The notes: a model not told the origin generated them from the letters alone. Counted from the first letter of the stretch, positions 53,081 through 63,163 are shown. The stretch: 64,000 nucleotides of DNA from Marinobacter mobilis (GCF_900106945.1 NZ_FNNE01000003.1:248001-312000), one strand, 5' to 3'. A program made the numbers and translations.

Positions 53081-53848
53081 ATGAATCAGCGCCTTCGCAA
53101 ACCCTTATTGATTTTAATGGCTTTCTTTATACTGTTGATCCAGGCAACGGTAGTGGCCGCCCAGCCATATTCTCCGGCAGATGAGCCGGCGACCACGGAA
53201 GCTGATCCCTATGAAAGCTGGAATCGCAAAGTGTTCGGTTTCAACGAATTCCTCGATGAATGGTTCCTCAGACCGGTGGCTCAGGGATATCGGGCGGTTA
53301 TGCCGAACTTTGCCGATCGTGCGGTCACTAATTTTTTCAGCAACCTTGGTGAAATCAAAAACCTGGTTAACAGTATTCTCCAGCTCAAGGGCGAGTCCGC
53401 GGTCGTTGCCGCCGGACGCTTTACCTACAATTCAGTGTTCGGGCTGGCTGGCTTGATTGACGTTGCAACAGCGTTCGATCTCCCTGAACGCCCGGAAGAT
53501 TTTGGACAGACTCTGGGGCATTGGGGGGTCAATAGTGGTCCATACTTGATGATGCCGTTGCTGGGGCCGTCCAATCCCCGTGATTTCTCTGGAATGATGA
53601 CGGATCTTTTTGTGTCACCGTCGCCCTGGAACTATGTGGAAAGTCCCGATAACTACTATGGCCGTATGGTACAGATTGTCGACGTACGGGCAGACCTCAT
53701 TCCTGCGGAGAGTTTTCTGTCGGGTGACAAATATACCTTTGTCCGCAACGCCTACCTGCAGCGCAGGGAATTCCTGATCAATGACGGGCGCACGGTCGCT
53801 GATCCTTTTTCTCAGGATGGCGATGAGTTGATGTTGGACGATTTCTGA
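53081..53848 (+). CDS. mlaA: MlaA/VacJ family outer-membrane lipid transport protein
   Basis: About 255 residues from ATG 53081, with AGGA 5 nt upstream. The MlaA signature is clear: DPYESWNRKVFGFNE, then RPVAQGYR, and the conserved end of the donut domain (GPYLMMPLLGPSNPRD). MlaA, with porins and MlaC, removes misplaced phospholipids from the outer leaflet. The signal peptide (LILMAFFILLIQATVVAAQ) contains no cysteine, so there is no lipobox and the protein seems not to be a lipoprotein, unlike E. coli MlaA. Confidence 0.9.
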   Translation: MNQRLRKPLLILMAFFILLIQATVVAAQPYSPADEPATTEADPYESWNRKVFGFNEFLDEWFLRPVAQGYRAVMPNFADRAVTNFFSNLGEIKNLVNSILQLKGESAVVAAGRFTYNSVFGLAGLIDVATAFDLPERPEDFGQTLGHWGVNSGPYLMMPLLGPSNPRDFSGMMTDLFVSPSPWNYVESPDNYYGRMVQIVDVRADLIPAESFLSGDKYTFVRNAYLQRREFLINDGRTVADPFSQDGDELMLDDF

Positions 53849-53888
53849 TCAGTCCCGACGGTTCGGGGCTAAGATAGGGGGTATCTGA

Positions 53889-55376
53889 ATGGTTGATTCC
53901 CGAATCCGCAAGTATCGGAAGATGCTGGCGCAGGCACCGAACTATGAGGTCTGGAAAGCCGCTGCGCTGGAACTGGACTATCTTGAAGGGAACGTGGAAT
54001 GGAAGGAGTGCTTTTCTTCCGACCTGTACCACTACGAGCTGATCTATGATCGCCTCAACAGTTTGCGCCAATACCATCAGCAATCCGACTTTGATCGCCT
54101 CAAGCGGGCGCTACGCGAGGGGCTGCATCACGATCTCGGTAACATGGGAAATCCGCTGCTTTATCGGCAGTCCCATGTTGGCACCAAGCATCTGATCGAG
54201 GAATACATCAATCAGGTCTGCGAGTCTCTGGAATTTTTCTGTAACAAGTCGATTCCCGGTTTTCCGGCCTTTGAAAAGCTGCAGTTCTTTCGAGATACCC
54301 TGAACAGTTTCGGTCGACCCACGTTATTGCTTAGTGGTGGTGCGACCCTCGGAATGTTTCATCTCGGAGTGATCAAGGCCCTATGGGAAAAGGGGCTGTT
54401 ACCCCAGGTTATTGCCGGATCAAGTGTCGGGGCCATCATTGCGGGCCTGCTCGGTGTACACACCGATGCAGAGATTCCTGGCATGCTGGTTCCTGAAAAC
54501 CACAGTCTCAAGGCCTGGAAGTGGAAGGGGGTGTTCTCGGCGATTCGAGGGGATGGTCTCATGGATCAGGAACAGTTGAAATCCTGTTTGCGAGAGAACA
54601 TTGGCGAATACACCTTCGAGGAGGCTTATCAGCGCACTGGGCGCTCTATCAATGTCAGTGTTTCACCAACACAGGGGCATCAGAAGGCGCGTCTTTTAAG
54701 TGGCTATACCTCGCCCTATTTGTTGGTTTGGAGTGCGGCACTGGCGAGTGCGGCGGTGCCGGGGGTATTTCCTCCGGTCACGCTGATGAAAAAGGACCTG
54801 CACGGAACGGTGCTTCCTTATATGGCCCGGCAGCAGTTTGTGGATGGTTCCGTGGTCAGCGATCTTCCGATTGAGCGTCTGATGCACCTTTACGACGTCA
54901 ACTTCACCATCGTCAGCCAGACCAATCCTCATGTAGTTCCGTTCCTCAATCGCCGGGGTACGGATGAAAAGCTGAGGCTTCGCCAGCTGCCGATGCACAT
55001 GCTGAAGGCTGAAATGCAGTTCCACGGCCAGGGGCTGTTCGACTACCTGCGGAAACGGGCTCGTCCTGAGCTTATTCGCCAGACTTCCGGCCACCTTTAC
55101 GCCATCATGGCCCAACGCTACTTTGGTGATGTCACGATTGCTCCGCATTACACGCTCAGTCACTACCGACGAATGATATCGAATCCCGATCCGGAATTTA
55201 TCCGTCGCCTGATGCTGGAAGGTGAGCGGGCAACCTGGCCGAAAATCTCGATGATCAGGTCCCATGCCCGAATCTCAAAAACCCTGGAGCGCTGTGTGGC
55301 GAGCCTGAAAGGGCAGGTTGCCCGGCAGGAGCGCGAACTGCACTTGGTGCAAGGTGGCAGGCAACCCAGCGCCTGA
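53889..55376 (+). CDS. Patatin-like phospholipase with DUF3336 domain
   Basis: 495 residues. The N-terminal DUF3336 region (about 10-135; MLAQAPNYEVWKAAALELDYLEG) is followed by a patatin domain: GGATLGMFHLGV (oxyanion loop), GSSVGAI (nucleophile Ser in G-x-S-x-G) and FVDGSVVSDLP (catalytic Asp). It resembles eukaryotic-type TGL3/SDP1 lipases. It probably hydrolyses acylglycerols or phospholipids. It follows mlaA by 40 bp on the same strand, so both may act on membrane or storage lipids. Confidence 0.9.
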   Translation: MVDSRIRKYRKMLAQAPNYEVWKAAALELDYLEGNVEWKECFSSDLYHYELIYDRLNSLRQYHQQSDFDRLKRALREGLHHDLGNMGNPLLYRQSHVGTKHLIEEYINQVCESLEFFCNKSIPGFPAFEKLQFFRDTLNSFGRPTLLLSGGATLGMFHLGVIKALWEKGLLPQVIAGSSVGAIIAGLLGVHTDAEIPGMLVPENHSLKAWKWKGVFSAIRGDGLMDQEQLKSCLRENIGEYTFEEAYQRTGRSINVSVSPTQGHQKARLLSGYTSPYLLVWSAALASAAVPGVFPPVTLMKKDLHGTVLPYMARQQFVDGSVVSDLPIERLMHLYDVNFTIVSQTNPHVVPFLNRRGTDEKLRLRQLPMHMLKAEMQFHGQGLFDYLRKRARPELIRQTSGHLYAIMAQRYFGDVTIAPHYTLSHYRRMISNPDPEFIRRLMLEGERATWPKISMIRSHARISKTLERCVASLKGQVARQERELHLVQGGRQPSA

Positions 55377-55501
55377 CCGGATTCGTATTTCCCCAGCGAT
55401 GGCGTGGCTGGTGCAGGAGCGGTATGATACGGCGATAATTTCCGGACCCAGGCTGGCGTGGGTCGGCCTGAGATTCTGGCAAAGCACCTGACTGGACTTC
55501 C

Positions 55502-57178
55502 ATGTACTACGATTTTTTTGGCTTCCGGGAACCTCCGTTTTCCATTGCTCCCGATCCTCGTTACCTGTATCTGAGTGACCGCCACAAGGAGGCGCTCGCG
55601 CACCTGATGTATGGGGTTAGCGGGCACGGCGGTTTTATCGTGATCACCGGGGAAGTCGGTACTGGCAAGACGACCGTCAGCCGCTGCTTTATCGACAGCG
55701 TTCCCGATCACGTAGATATGGCGATCATCCTCAATCCCCGGCTATCGGCCCGGGAATTGTTGTCCAGCATCTGTGATGAGCTGGGGATCGTTCATCCGGC
55801 TGGCTCCTCGATTAAGCGGCTGGTTGACCTGATTAATACGGACCTGCTGGAAGCCCACGCTGCAGGCCGTCACAAGGTGCTTCTGATCGACGAAGCCCAG
55901 AACCTCTCGTCCGATGTTCTTGAACAACTGCGCTTGCTGACCAACCTGGAAACGGCTGAAAAGAAGCTGCTTCAGATAATCCTGTTGGGGCAACCTGAGC
56001 TGATTGATATGCTTGCCCTGCCTGAACTGCGTCAGCTAAATCAGCGGGTAACCGCGCGCTATCACCTTGACTCGCTGAACAGGGAGGAGCTCCCTGCTTA
56101 CCTTAAATACCGGTTGACCGTGGCCGGCCAGCGGGGCGAACTGTTCACCAATAGCGCCGTCAAGGCCTTGTACCGGCTCAGTGGCGGGGTGCCTCGACTG
56201 ATTAACCTGATCAGTGATCGGGCCTTGTTGGGAGCATACGCCGAAGGCAAGCATCACATTGACGTTCAACATGTTCGTCAGGCGGCGAAGGAAGTGGTGG
56301 GCAAGGCCGGCCGCTCACCGGGTCAGAAAGGATCCTCGCGTTGGGCCCGCATTGCAACCATGGCCGCCGTCCTCGCAGTGATTGCCATCCTGGCGTTTCA
56401 ATTCAGGCCTGACTGGTTGGCGGACGCCGGGATCGAGGTTCCGGCGTTGGCATCGACGGCCGACCAGAGTGTGGCGCCGGGACGGTCGGCTTCCGAGATT
56501 GAGGCAGCGCCTGATAGCACCGATGAAGGGCGCGATCAGGGTACGACCGCCTTTGCTGTCGGTACCGACGCACTCAACCGGCCGCAAGCCTATCAAGCCC
56601 TTTTTAGCCTGTGGGGCGAGCGCTACGTCTCACGGGACTATCCGGTAGCGTGTGACTTTGCCCAGGCGCGGGGGTTGCAATGCCTTTATCGGGAAGGCAC
56701 CCGCAAGAGCCTGGAACAGCTCGACCGCCCGGCAGTGCTGAGGCTTCAGGACGACAAGGGCAATGTCGGTTACGTCACCGTGGCCTCTATAGCAGGTGGT
56801 ACCGCGCGCCTTGTTCAGCCGGGTGGGGAGACCCTCGAATTGCCGTTCAGTTCCATCGAGGACTACTGGTACGGCGATTTCACCATCCTGTGGCGCTTGC
56901 CGCCGTATTTGCGTGCCGGTGGCCCCGACAGAAGCGTCGCGCAAGGGGAAGAACTCTGGCTCAGCTCCCAGCTGATGCAGTTGGTGGAACTTTATGCCAG
57001 TGATGATGAAGAGCGTGCTGAGCTGATGAGTATGGAATACCGGGATCAGATCCGCTGGTACCAGCGAAAAAAAGGCCTCGCCATTGACGGGATCGCCGGT
57101 GCAATGACCCTGATACAGGTGAACAGTGATCTGAACCCGGGCGTGCCCAGGTTGCTGACAACCGGAGGACTGAACTGA
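55502..57178 (+). CDS. gspA: GspA/ExeA-type AAA+ ATPase with peptidoglycan-binding domain
   Basis: 558 residues. The N-terminal AAA+ domain (about 1-270) shows YYDFFGFREPPFSIAPDP, Walker A GEVGTGKTT and Walker B LLIDEAQNLS. One membrane helix (about 285-302; ATMAAVLAVIAILAFQF) is followed by a C39-peptidase-like fold without a clear catalytic Cys-His pair and a C-terminal peptidoglycan-binding_1 domain (about 470-545; IRWYQRKKGLAIDGIAGAMTL). With GspB it helps insert the type II secretion secretin through the cell wall. No other gsp gene is in the window. Confidence 0.88.
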   Translation: MYYDFFGFREPPFSIAPDPRYLYLSDRHKEALAHLMYGVSGHGGFIVITGEVGTGKTTVSRCFIDSVPDHVDMAIILNPRLSARELLSSICDELGIVHPAGSSIKRLVDLINTDLLEAHAAGRHKVLLIDEAQNLSSDVLEQLRLLTNLETAEKKLLQIILLGQPELIDMLALPELRQLNQRVTARYHLDSLNREELPAYLKYRLTVAGQRGELFTNSAVKALYRLSGGVPRLINLISDRALLGAYAEGKHHIDVQHVRQAAKEVVGKAGRSPGQKGSSRWARIATMAAVLAVIAILAFQFRPDWLADAGIEVPALASTADQSVAPGRSASEIEAAPDSTDEGRDQGTTAFAVGTDALNRPQAYQALFSLWGERYVSRDYPVACDFAQARGLQCLYREGTRKSLEQLDRPAVLRLQDDKGNVGYVTVASIAGGTARLVQPGGETLELPFSSIEDYWYGDFTILWRLPPYLRAGGPDRSVAQGEELWLSSQLMQLVELYASDDEERAELMSMEYRDQIRWYQRKKGLAIDGIAGAMTLIQVNSDLNPGVPRLLTTGGLN

Positions 57179-57179
57179 C

Positions 57180-57956
57180 ATGTCCTACATTCTGGATGCG
57201 TTACGAAAATCCGAATCCGAGCGCCAGCAGGGCAAGGTCCCTGACTTTGGCCAGCAGGTCCAGATGATTCACCAGCCTCGGCGTAAATCGATTCCAGCCG
57301 GCGTCTGGGTAGCTCTGATCCTCACCTTCAATACAGTGGTTCTGGCCTATGTGTTCTGGCCTGGGCGAGGCGTGGCGCCGGTTCAACCCGCCGACGCTGT
57401 CGTCATGAATACACCAGCTCCTGAGCCGGTGCCTGCGCCGGTGAGTTACGAAGTCGCTACGCCACCGGCGGAGGTAGAACAGCATCAGACCGTAAGGGTG
57501 CAGATTGGTGATGCGGTGGCGGAAATACAGGTGCCGCCAGCGGTACTCCTGCAGGAACCGGTTCAGGATGAGCCAGTGAGCCTTGCTGAGGCATCGTCGA
57601 ACCAGCCTGACAGTGGAGAGCGGCCGACGGTGATTGTACCGTCGGCGAATCGTTACCAACCGTTGGCCGATGCGAACTACCGTGATGAGCCCTACGTTGG
57701 GAGCGAGCGCGTGCGCCACCTGGTGGAGCTGCCGATGTCATTTCAGAAAGGCATTCCAGACCTGATTTTCAACAGTCACGTCTATGCCTCCGACCCTGCG
57801 GCGCGGAGGGTGATGATTAATGACAATTACCTTCGCATCGGAGACAGCTTCAGCGGTATCCGAGTTGATCGAATTACCGAAGAAGGGGTGATACTGAGTA
57901 AAAACGGAACACGATTCCGTGTTGGTGTGGTGCGTGACTGGATAAGCCCGCGCTGA
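57180..57956 (+). CDS. gspB: Type II secretion protein GspB/ExeB
   Basis: 258 residues. The N-terminus MSYILDALRKSESERQ is diagnostic. One membrane helix (about 41-60; VWVALILTFNTVVLAYVFWP) leads into a Pro-rich periplasmic linker and the C-terminal GspB domain (LPMSFQKGIPDLIFNSHVYA, RRVMINDNYLRIGD). It partners GspA, encoded one base upstream. Its stop overlaps the dinG start (TGATG). Confidence 0.93.
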   Translation: MSYILDALRKSESERQQGKVPDFGQQVQMIHQPRRKSIPAGVWVALILTFNTVVLAYVFWPGRGVAPVQPADAVVMNTPAPEPVPAPVSYEVATPPAEVEQHQTVRVQIGDAVAEIQVPPAVLLQEPVQDEPVSLAEASSNQPDSGERPTVIVPSANRYQPLADANYRDEPYVGSERVRHLVELPMSFQKGIPDLIFNSHVYASDPAARRVMINDNYLRIGDSFSGIRVDRITEEGVILSKNGTRFRVGVVRDWISPR

Positions 57957-60106
57957 TGGCCCTTACTGAAGCTGTAAAACAGGACATTCAGCAAGCCTAT
58001 CGCGCCATACTCGCCGGCAAAGGCGTAAAGGCGCGTTACGGTCAGCGTTTGATGATCGCTGAAATCGCCCGCTATATGGGGGACATCACCGAGAACGATG
58101 GCAAACGAACCTCAGCGCCCGCGACCTGTGTGGTCGAGGCCGGTACCGGTACCGGTAAGACCCTGGCCTATCTCATAGCCGCCATTCCTGTGGCCAAAGC
58201 CCTGGGCAAGACCCTGGTCGTGTCGACGGCCACCGTGGCGCTGCAGGATCAGATCGTCAACAAGGATTTACCGGATCTTCGCAAGCACACAGATCTGAAA
58301 TTCAACTGGACCCTGGCCAAGGGCCGGGGGCGCTATCTGTGTATGTCCCGTCTGGAGGCACGACTGCACGAAGACGGTGTTGGCGACAGTGAGACCATGC
58401 CCCTGTTCCTGCTCGACGGGCCGGTCGACGAAGAACCCGGAACTCAGGCCTTTTTCGAAGATATGCTGGCGAGGTACGGGTCCCGTGAATGGGACGGTGA
58501 CAGGGATCACTGGCCGAGCCAGATTCCTGATGAGACCTGGCGCCAGGTCACCACCGACCACCGCCAGTGCACCAATCGTCATTGCAGCTATTTCGACAGC
58601 TGTGCCTTCTTTGATGCCCGCAAAGGCCTCGAAGATGCGGATGTGGTGGTGGCGAACCACGATCTGGTTCTGGCCGATCTGGCGCTTGGGGGCGGAGCGA
58701 TCTTGCCTGAGCCGGAAAATGCCCTGTTTATTTTCGATGAGGCGCACCATCTCCCGGACAAGGCATTGAACCACTTCGCCGCCTCCGTCCCCCTGAATTC
58801 GACCCGACAATGGCTGAAGCAACTGTCACAGGCACTGGCCAAAATGCCGCCGTTTCTTGCGCCTGGTACGCTTGCAGCGAAAACGGTCGACAAGATCAGT
58901 GGTGCCGCGCGGGAGGTTGATGGGGTACTTGTCCAGATCTATGACCTTGTCGACGGGCAGACCAACTGGGACATGAACGATGAAAGGCGTTCGGCGCAGT
59001 GGCGTTATCCCGAGGGTAACCTCCCTGAAGTCCTGACGGAGGCCGCTGGTAGTGCCCAGGTCGTCACCGCGACCCTGGTCCGGCAGCTGGGCGTTCTGGC
59101 TGATGAATTGCAGAAAGCCTTTGACGACAAAAAGGACCACGATGTCGATCGGGCCACGGCGGAAGCCTGGTTCCCGCTTATTGGTTCATTTCACAGCCGT
59201 GCCGAGGATCAGTACCGGCTTTGGTCAGCCTGGTGTGAGAAGCATGAGCAGGATGAGGGCCGCTACAAGGTTCCTCCACCGGCTCGCTGGGCGGTGAAAC
59301 AACGTTGGGATCATGCTGAGGACATTACCCTGTTCAGCAGCCCGGTGTTGGCGGATAACCTGCTATACAGCCGATTGTGGTCGCGGGCTTATGGTGCGGT
59401 GTTGACCAGTGCGACCCTGACCGCGCTTGGCCGCTTCGACCGCCTGCAGAGCCGCGCCGGCCTTCCGGAGAACAGCCGGTTCCTGGTTGTGCCCAGTTCC
59501 TTCCGATATGCGGAGATGGCAACTGTTGAGGTCCCGGCAATGTCTGCATTGCCAACGGACGACGACTTTACTGAAGCGCTGGTGAAGCGGCTGCCCGATT
59601 TGTGGGTAGGGGAGAAGGCAACGCTGGTATTGTTTACCTCACGACGTCAGATGCATGCCGTACGTGACGAGCTGGCTCCGGAGCATCCGGACCTGATCAC
59701 CACTCAGGACGACATGGCCAAGGGTGAAGTCCTGAAACAGCATTGTGAACGGATTGATGCCGGCAAGCCCAGTGTCTTGTTTGGCGTGGCGAGCTTTGCG
59801 GAAGGTATCGATTTGCCCGGCCACTACCTGGGCCATGTGGTGATCACCCGCCTGCCGTTTTCTGTACCGGATGATCCGATTGAGGCGAGTCTGGCGGAGT
59901 GGGTCACCGGGCGAGGCGGCAATCCTTTTATGGAAATCACCGTGCCTGATGCGTCGGTAAAGCTGGTGCAGGCGGTTGGACGTCTGTTACGAACCGAGCA
60001 GGATACAGGCCGGGTGACGATTCTGGATCGTCGTATCGTCGCCAGGCGTTACGGCCAGCTACTGCTGGATGCACTGCCTCCGTTCCGCAGGCTGATCGAA
60101 AGATAA
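57956..60106 (+). CDS. dinG: ATP-dependent DNA helicase DinG
   Basis: 716 residues of the XPD-like superfamily 2. Walker A is AGTGTGKTLAYL (about 62-73). Four cysteines for the iron-sulfur cluster are present (RYLC, then QCTNRHC and DSC). The DEAH box is FIFDEAHHL, and motif VI is QAVGRLLRTEQD. It unwinds DNA-RNA hybrids and forks 5' to 3'. Overlap with gspB suggests shared transcription. The A-run containing its stop codon belongs to a minus-strand terminator. Confidence 0.95.
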   Translation: MALTEAVKQDIQQAYRAILAGKGVKARYGQRLMIAEIARYMGDITENDGKRTSAPATCVVEAGTGTGKTLAYLIAAIPVAKALGKTLVVSTATVALQDQIVNKDLPDLRKHTDLKFNWTLAKGRGRYLCMSRLEARLHEDGVGDSETMPLFLLDGPVDEEPGTQAFFEDMLARYGSREWDGDRDHWPSQIPDETWRQVTTDHRQCTNRHCSYFDSCAFFDARKGLEDADVVVANHDLVLADLALGGGAILPEPENALFIFDEAHHLPDKALNHFAASVPLNSTRQWLKQLSQALAKMPPFLAPGTLAAKTVDKISGAAREVDGVLVQIYDLVDGQTNWDMNDERRSAQWRYPEGNLPEVLTEAAGSAQVVTATLVRQLGVLADELQKAFDDKKDHDVDRATAEAWFPLIGSFHSRAEDQYRLWSAWCEKHEQDEGRYKVPPPARWAVKQRWDHAEDITLFSSPVLADNLLYSRLWSRAYGAVLTSATLTALGRFDRLQSRAGLPENSRFLVVPSSFRYAEMATVEVPAMSALPTDDDFTEALVKRLPDLWVGEKATLVLFTSRRQMHAVRDELAPEHPDLITTQDDMAKGEVLKQHCERIDAGKPSVLFGVASFAEGIDLPGHYLGHVVITRLPFSVPDDPIEASLAEWVTGRGGNPFMEITVPDASVKLVQAVGRLLRTEQDTGRVTILDRRIVARRYGQLLLDALPPFRRLIER

Positions 60107-60134
60107 AAAAAGAGCCAATCATGGGATTGGCTCT
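60105..60134 (-). terminator. Minus-strand terminator at the end of dinG
   Basis: AGAGCCAATC (60111-60120), loop ATGG, GATTGGCTCT (60125-60134). On the minus strand it is followed by seven T that include the dinG stop codon. On the plus strand there is no U-tract. It can end the LuxR-type gene, 204 bp upstream of it, or an unseen small RNA. Confidence 0.7.
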
Positions 60135-60337
60135 GTCGGAAAGTTGGTTGCGCTAACAACCTGAGAGTCACAAGTGTGATAGAACCCTGAAGGCCTGAAT
60201 TTCAGAATCCGTCGGTAGAGGCTTGCCTCACCGTTGAAGCAATATTAGGGCAGTAGGGGGCGTAAGCGGATCGTCCAAAGGGCGTAGCGGGCGTAGTTTC
60301 TGTGCACAATGTGTGATCCAGTTCTCATAATGACCGG

Positions 60338-63025
60338 CTAAAGTAATCCGACCTGGCGGGCCCGGGCCAGCGCTTCGGTGCGACTGCCGACACCGAGCTT
60401 GCCGTAGAGGTTGCGAATGTGGGCCTTTACGGTGGTGGCGGCAACCGACATTCTTACTGCAATTTCCTTGTTGGGCAGTCCTTCGTTAATCAGTGCCAGG
60501 ACCTCGATTTCCCGTTGGCTCAGCGGCTCAACCAATGCGCTGTCATGACCCGTCCGGCCAGACGGGGCTTTGCTACTGCCAATCTCCTGCTCCAGTAGCC
60601 CCCGCAACCGGGTGTACCATCTGCCCGGCGTTTGAATGCCGGGTGTCTTCAGCATCAAAGCCTTGAGTGGCGCAGCTTCGTCGATAAAGATCTGGAGAAA
60701 TCCGCATTCGGCACCATGGGCAAACGCTTGTTCGAGCAGGTGTTGGGCTTCCTCAACCTGGCCCTTGGCTGCCAGAGCGGATGCGTAGACCAACAGTACC
60801 TCAATTAGCAGCCGACTATTGCTGCTGGCGTTTGCTTTGCCAACGAGTCTGGACAGGGCTTCACACGCTTGGTCAGGCTGACCCAGCCTGATTTGTATCC
60901 GGGCTGCGCTAATGGCATTAAGGTCTTTGTTAAGTGGGCTGGTTGAGGGCGATATCTGCCAGTTATCCAGCCACGCCCGGGCTTTGCCCACGTCATTCGC
61001 GGCCAGGTAGCAGCGGGCGAGCAGGGCGCTGCTCGCAGGGGGTTCGAAGACAATATGCTCCCGCCGGCGTCGAGCGACTGCTTCGGCATCTTCCAGCGCG
61101 GTCATGGCATTGGCATAGTCACCTTCGCTGAAGGCCAGATGGCCGCGAACTTGCTGGATGATCACGTGCTGGCCGGGTTCGGTCCCGCTTTTGAGGTGAT
61201 CGAGCAGGGGCAGGAGGTTGGCTTCAGCCAACTCCTTTTCGTTACGTTCCCGGTAGATCTCAACCAGAGTACTGTTCTGCCAGCAGGAAATGAGGCGTGG
61301 TTGCTGGGGATCGTAGAAATGATCATCCACCCAGCGGCGTACCTGGGTGCACGTATCCAAAGCCTGGTCGATTTCCCCGCGGTTGTATTGAATCCACGCC
61401 AACAGGCCTCCGCTGGACAGGACGGTGCTGGGTTTTCGTTCCAGTTGGCCGTAGCGGACCGATGCATCAAGGGCTTCTTCCGCGGCGTCCAGCTCGCCCT
61501 GCCCGAAATAATCCAGACCGAGTCCGTAATAGGTCACCGACTTGAGGGGGATCTGGGTGTGGTCGATTTCCTTAAGAACTTGCTGGGTCAGGTCCGCTGC
61601 GCTTTTGTCATCATTCTTCGAGCGGGCGATGTAGGAGCGGACGAGAGATAGTTCATTGTGAAGGGCGAGGGCACCTTCCGCATCAGGATGAGAATCAGCA
61701 ACCCGTCGGTCGAGGATATCTTCGACCTCACTCAGCAGGGGCTCGATGGGCGACAGCCGATTGGCAAAAAACAGCGCCCAGATCCGAACCATCAGGAGTT
61801 GCGGCCGGTTAATCACAATATCGGCCGGCAGGGTTTCGAGCCATTCCAGCACGGGCAGATGAAAGCCGCCCTGGATCAGGTTATTCCCATGCTGCTCAAG
61901 AACGGTTGCCAGACGATCCCAGTCCTCCTGGGTAATGATCTGGGCGATGGCCTCCTGAACGTGATTGTGCTCCAGCAACCACGCCACCGCGCGTTGCTCC
62001 AGAAGCGTTAACCTTTCCGGGTCTCGAGTGCGCGCTCGTTGCAGCAGGGCGTCCCGGAACAGATCGTGGTAGCGGAACCATTCGTTCTTGGTGTCGAGGG
62101 GAATCAGGAACAGATTCTGCTGGATCAGGCGCTCCAGGTAGGTTTGGCTGTCTCTGCTGGCTCGTATCGCATCAGCGAGGGATCCAGACAGTCGCGGTGT
62201 GCACGCGGTATCGACGAGGAAGTCGTGGATGTCGGCTGGTTGTCTGTCGAGGATTTCACTGAACACATAACGTGTGATGGGCTGGCCGCCCACCTCCAGA
62301 AGCTGGGGCTTAGCGGCGGTTGACGCAGTATCGTGCCCAGAGAGCGCGGTCAGTTGCATGGCAGCTACCCAGCCCTCGGTTTGCTGCCAGATTCTGTGGG
62401 CATCATCGTCGCTCAGGGAAATATCCATGTAGTCCCTGAAGAAATAACGGCATTCTGCCTCGGAAAACGCCAGCACCTGCGGTTGGATGTCGCTGATCCA
62501 CTGCCTTACGCGCCAGCGATCCAGAGGTAATTCGGGCTCGACGCGGGACGTGAGGGTAACCGTTACGTGGGGTGGCAGGTAATCTATAAAATACCCGAGT
62601 TGGCGTTGAATGCCGGGGTCCGCGATCAGATGAAGGTCATCAAGCACTAGGCTTATGGGCGCCGTGGACTGCGTCAGGGCATTGATAAGCCCGGCAACCG
62701 CGCCGTCCATTTCATGGTCTTCATAGCTGCCGAGACGTTGCGCGACGTCCTCGGTGCCAGGCAGCCCTGCGTCGTTCAGAGCGCCGATTACGTACTGCCA
62801 GAACCGCCTGGGGCTGTTGTCATTTTCATCCAGCGAGAGCCAGGCGACGCGCCCGGTCAATCCACCACTCCACTGACTGACCAGCGTGGTTTTGCCATAG
62901 CCCGCCGGGGCGACCACCAGGTTGACCCGCTTCTGCGGTGCCGGATCCAGCCGGCGGTGCAGCCGTGTGCGGTTGACGGCACGGGCATCGGTGGCTGGTT
63001 TTAAAAATTTGGTGGTCAGCAGCAT
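60338..63025 (-). CDS. MalT/AlkS-like LuxR-family transcriptional regulator
   Basis: 895 residues. The STAND-type ATPase has Walker A APAGYGKTTLVSQW near residue 40 and a Walker B-like LVLDDLHL. A long alpha-helical repeat region (about 400-790) follows. The C-terminal LuxR HTH (LSQREIEVLALINEGLPNKEIA, then VKAHIRNLYGKLGVGSRTEA) closes the protein. Such regulators bind a small ligand and ATP to activate transcription; AlkS of alkane degraders has this size, but the ligand here is unknown. It is divergent from cysB, and no obvious target gene lies beside it. Confidence 0.9.
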   Translation of the reverse strand: MLLTTKFLKPATDARAVNRTRLHRRLDPAPQKRVNLVVAPAGYGKTTLVSQWSGGLTGRVAWLSLDENDNSPRRFWQYVIGALNDAGLPGTEDVAQRLGSYEDHEMDGAVAGLINALTQSTAPISLVLDDLHLIADPGIQRQLGYFIDYLPPHVTVTLTSRVEPELPLDRWRVRQWISDIQPQVLAFSEAECRYFFRDYMDISLSDDDAHRIWQQTEGWVAAMQLTALSGHDTASTAAKPQLLEVGGQPITRYVFSEILDRQPADIHDFLVDTACTPRLSGSLADAIRASRDSQTYLERLIQQNLFLIPLDTKNEWFRYHDLFRDALLQRARTRDPERLTLLEQRAVAWLLEHNHVQEAIAQIITQEDWDRLATVLEQHGNNLIQGGFHLPVLEWLETLPADIVINRPQLLMVRIWALFFANRLSPIEPLLSEVEDILDRRVADSHPDAEGALALHNELSLVRSYIARSKNDDKSAADLTQQVLKEIDHTQIPLKSVTYYGLGLDYFGQGELDAAEEALDASVRYGQLERKPSTVLSSGGLLAWIQYNRGEIDQALDTCTQVRRWVDDHFYDPQQPRLISCWQNSTLVEIYRERNEKELAEANLLPLLDHLKSGTEPGQHVIIQQVRGHLAFSEGDYANAMTALEDAEAVARRRREHIVFEPPASSALLARCYLAANDVGKARAWLDNWQISPSTSPLNKDLNAISAARIQIRLGQPDQACEALSRLVGKANASSNSRLLIEVLLVYASALAAKGQVEEAQHLLEQAFAHGAECGFLQIFIDEAAPLKALMLKTPGIQTPGRWYTRLRGLLEQEIGSSKAPSGRTGHDSALVEPLSQREIEVLALINEGLPNKEIAVRMSVAATTVKAHIRNLYGKLGVGSRTEALARARQVGLL

Positions 63026-63163
63026 GGGGCGGTGGATAGCTCATTGTTACGTCAATGAATTGTCTGGTTTGGAGCGGTGAAGTCAAGCATCGCTAGATCA
63101 TTTTGTTTGAGCATGTCCAAGCGTTGCTTGATATTTGGTCTAAACTGACAGAGCAAAGGGTAT

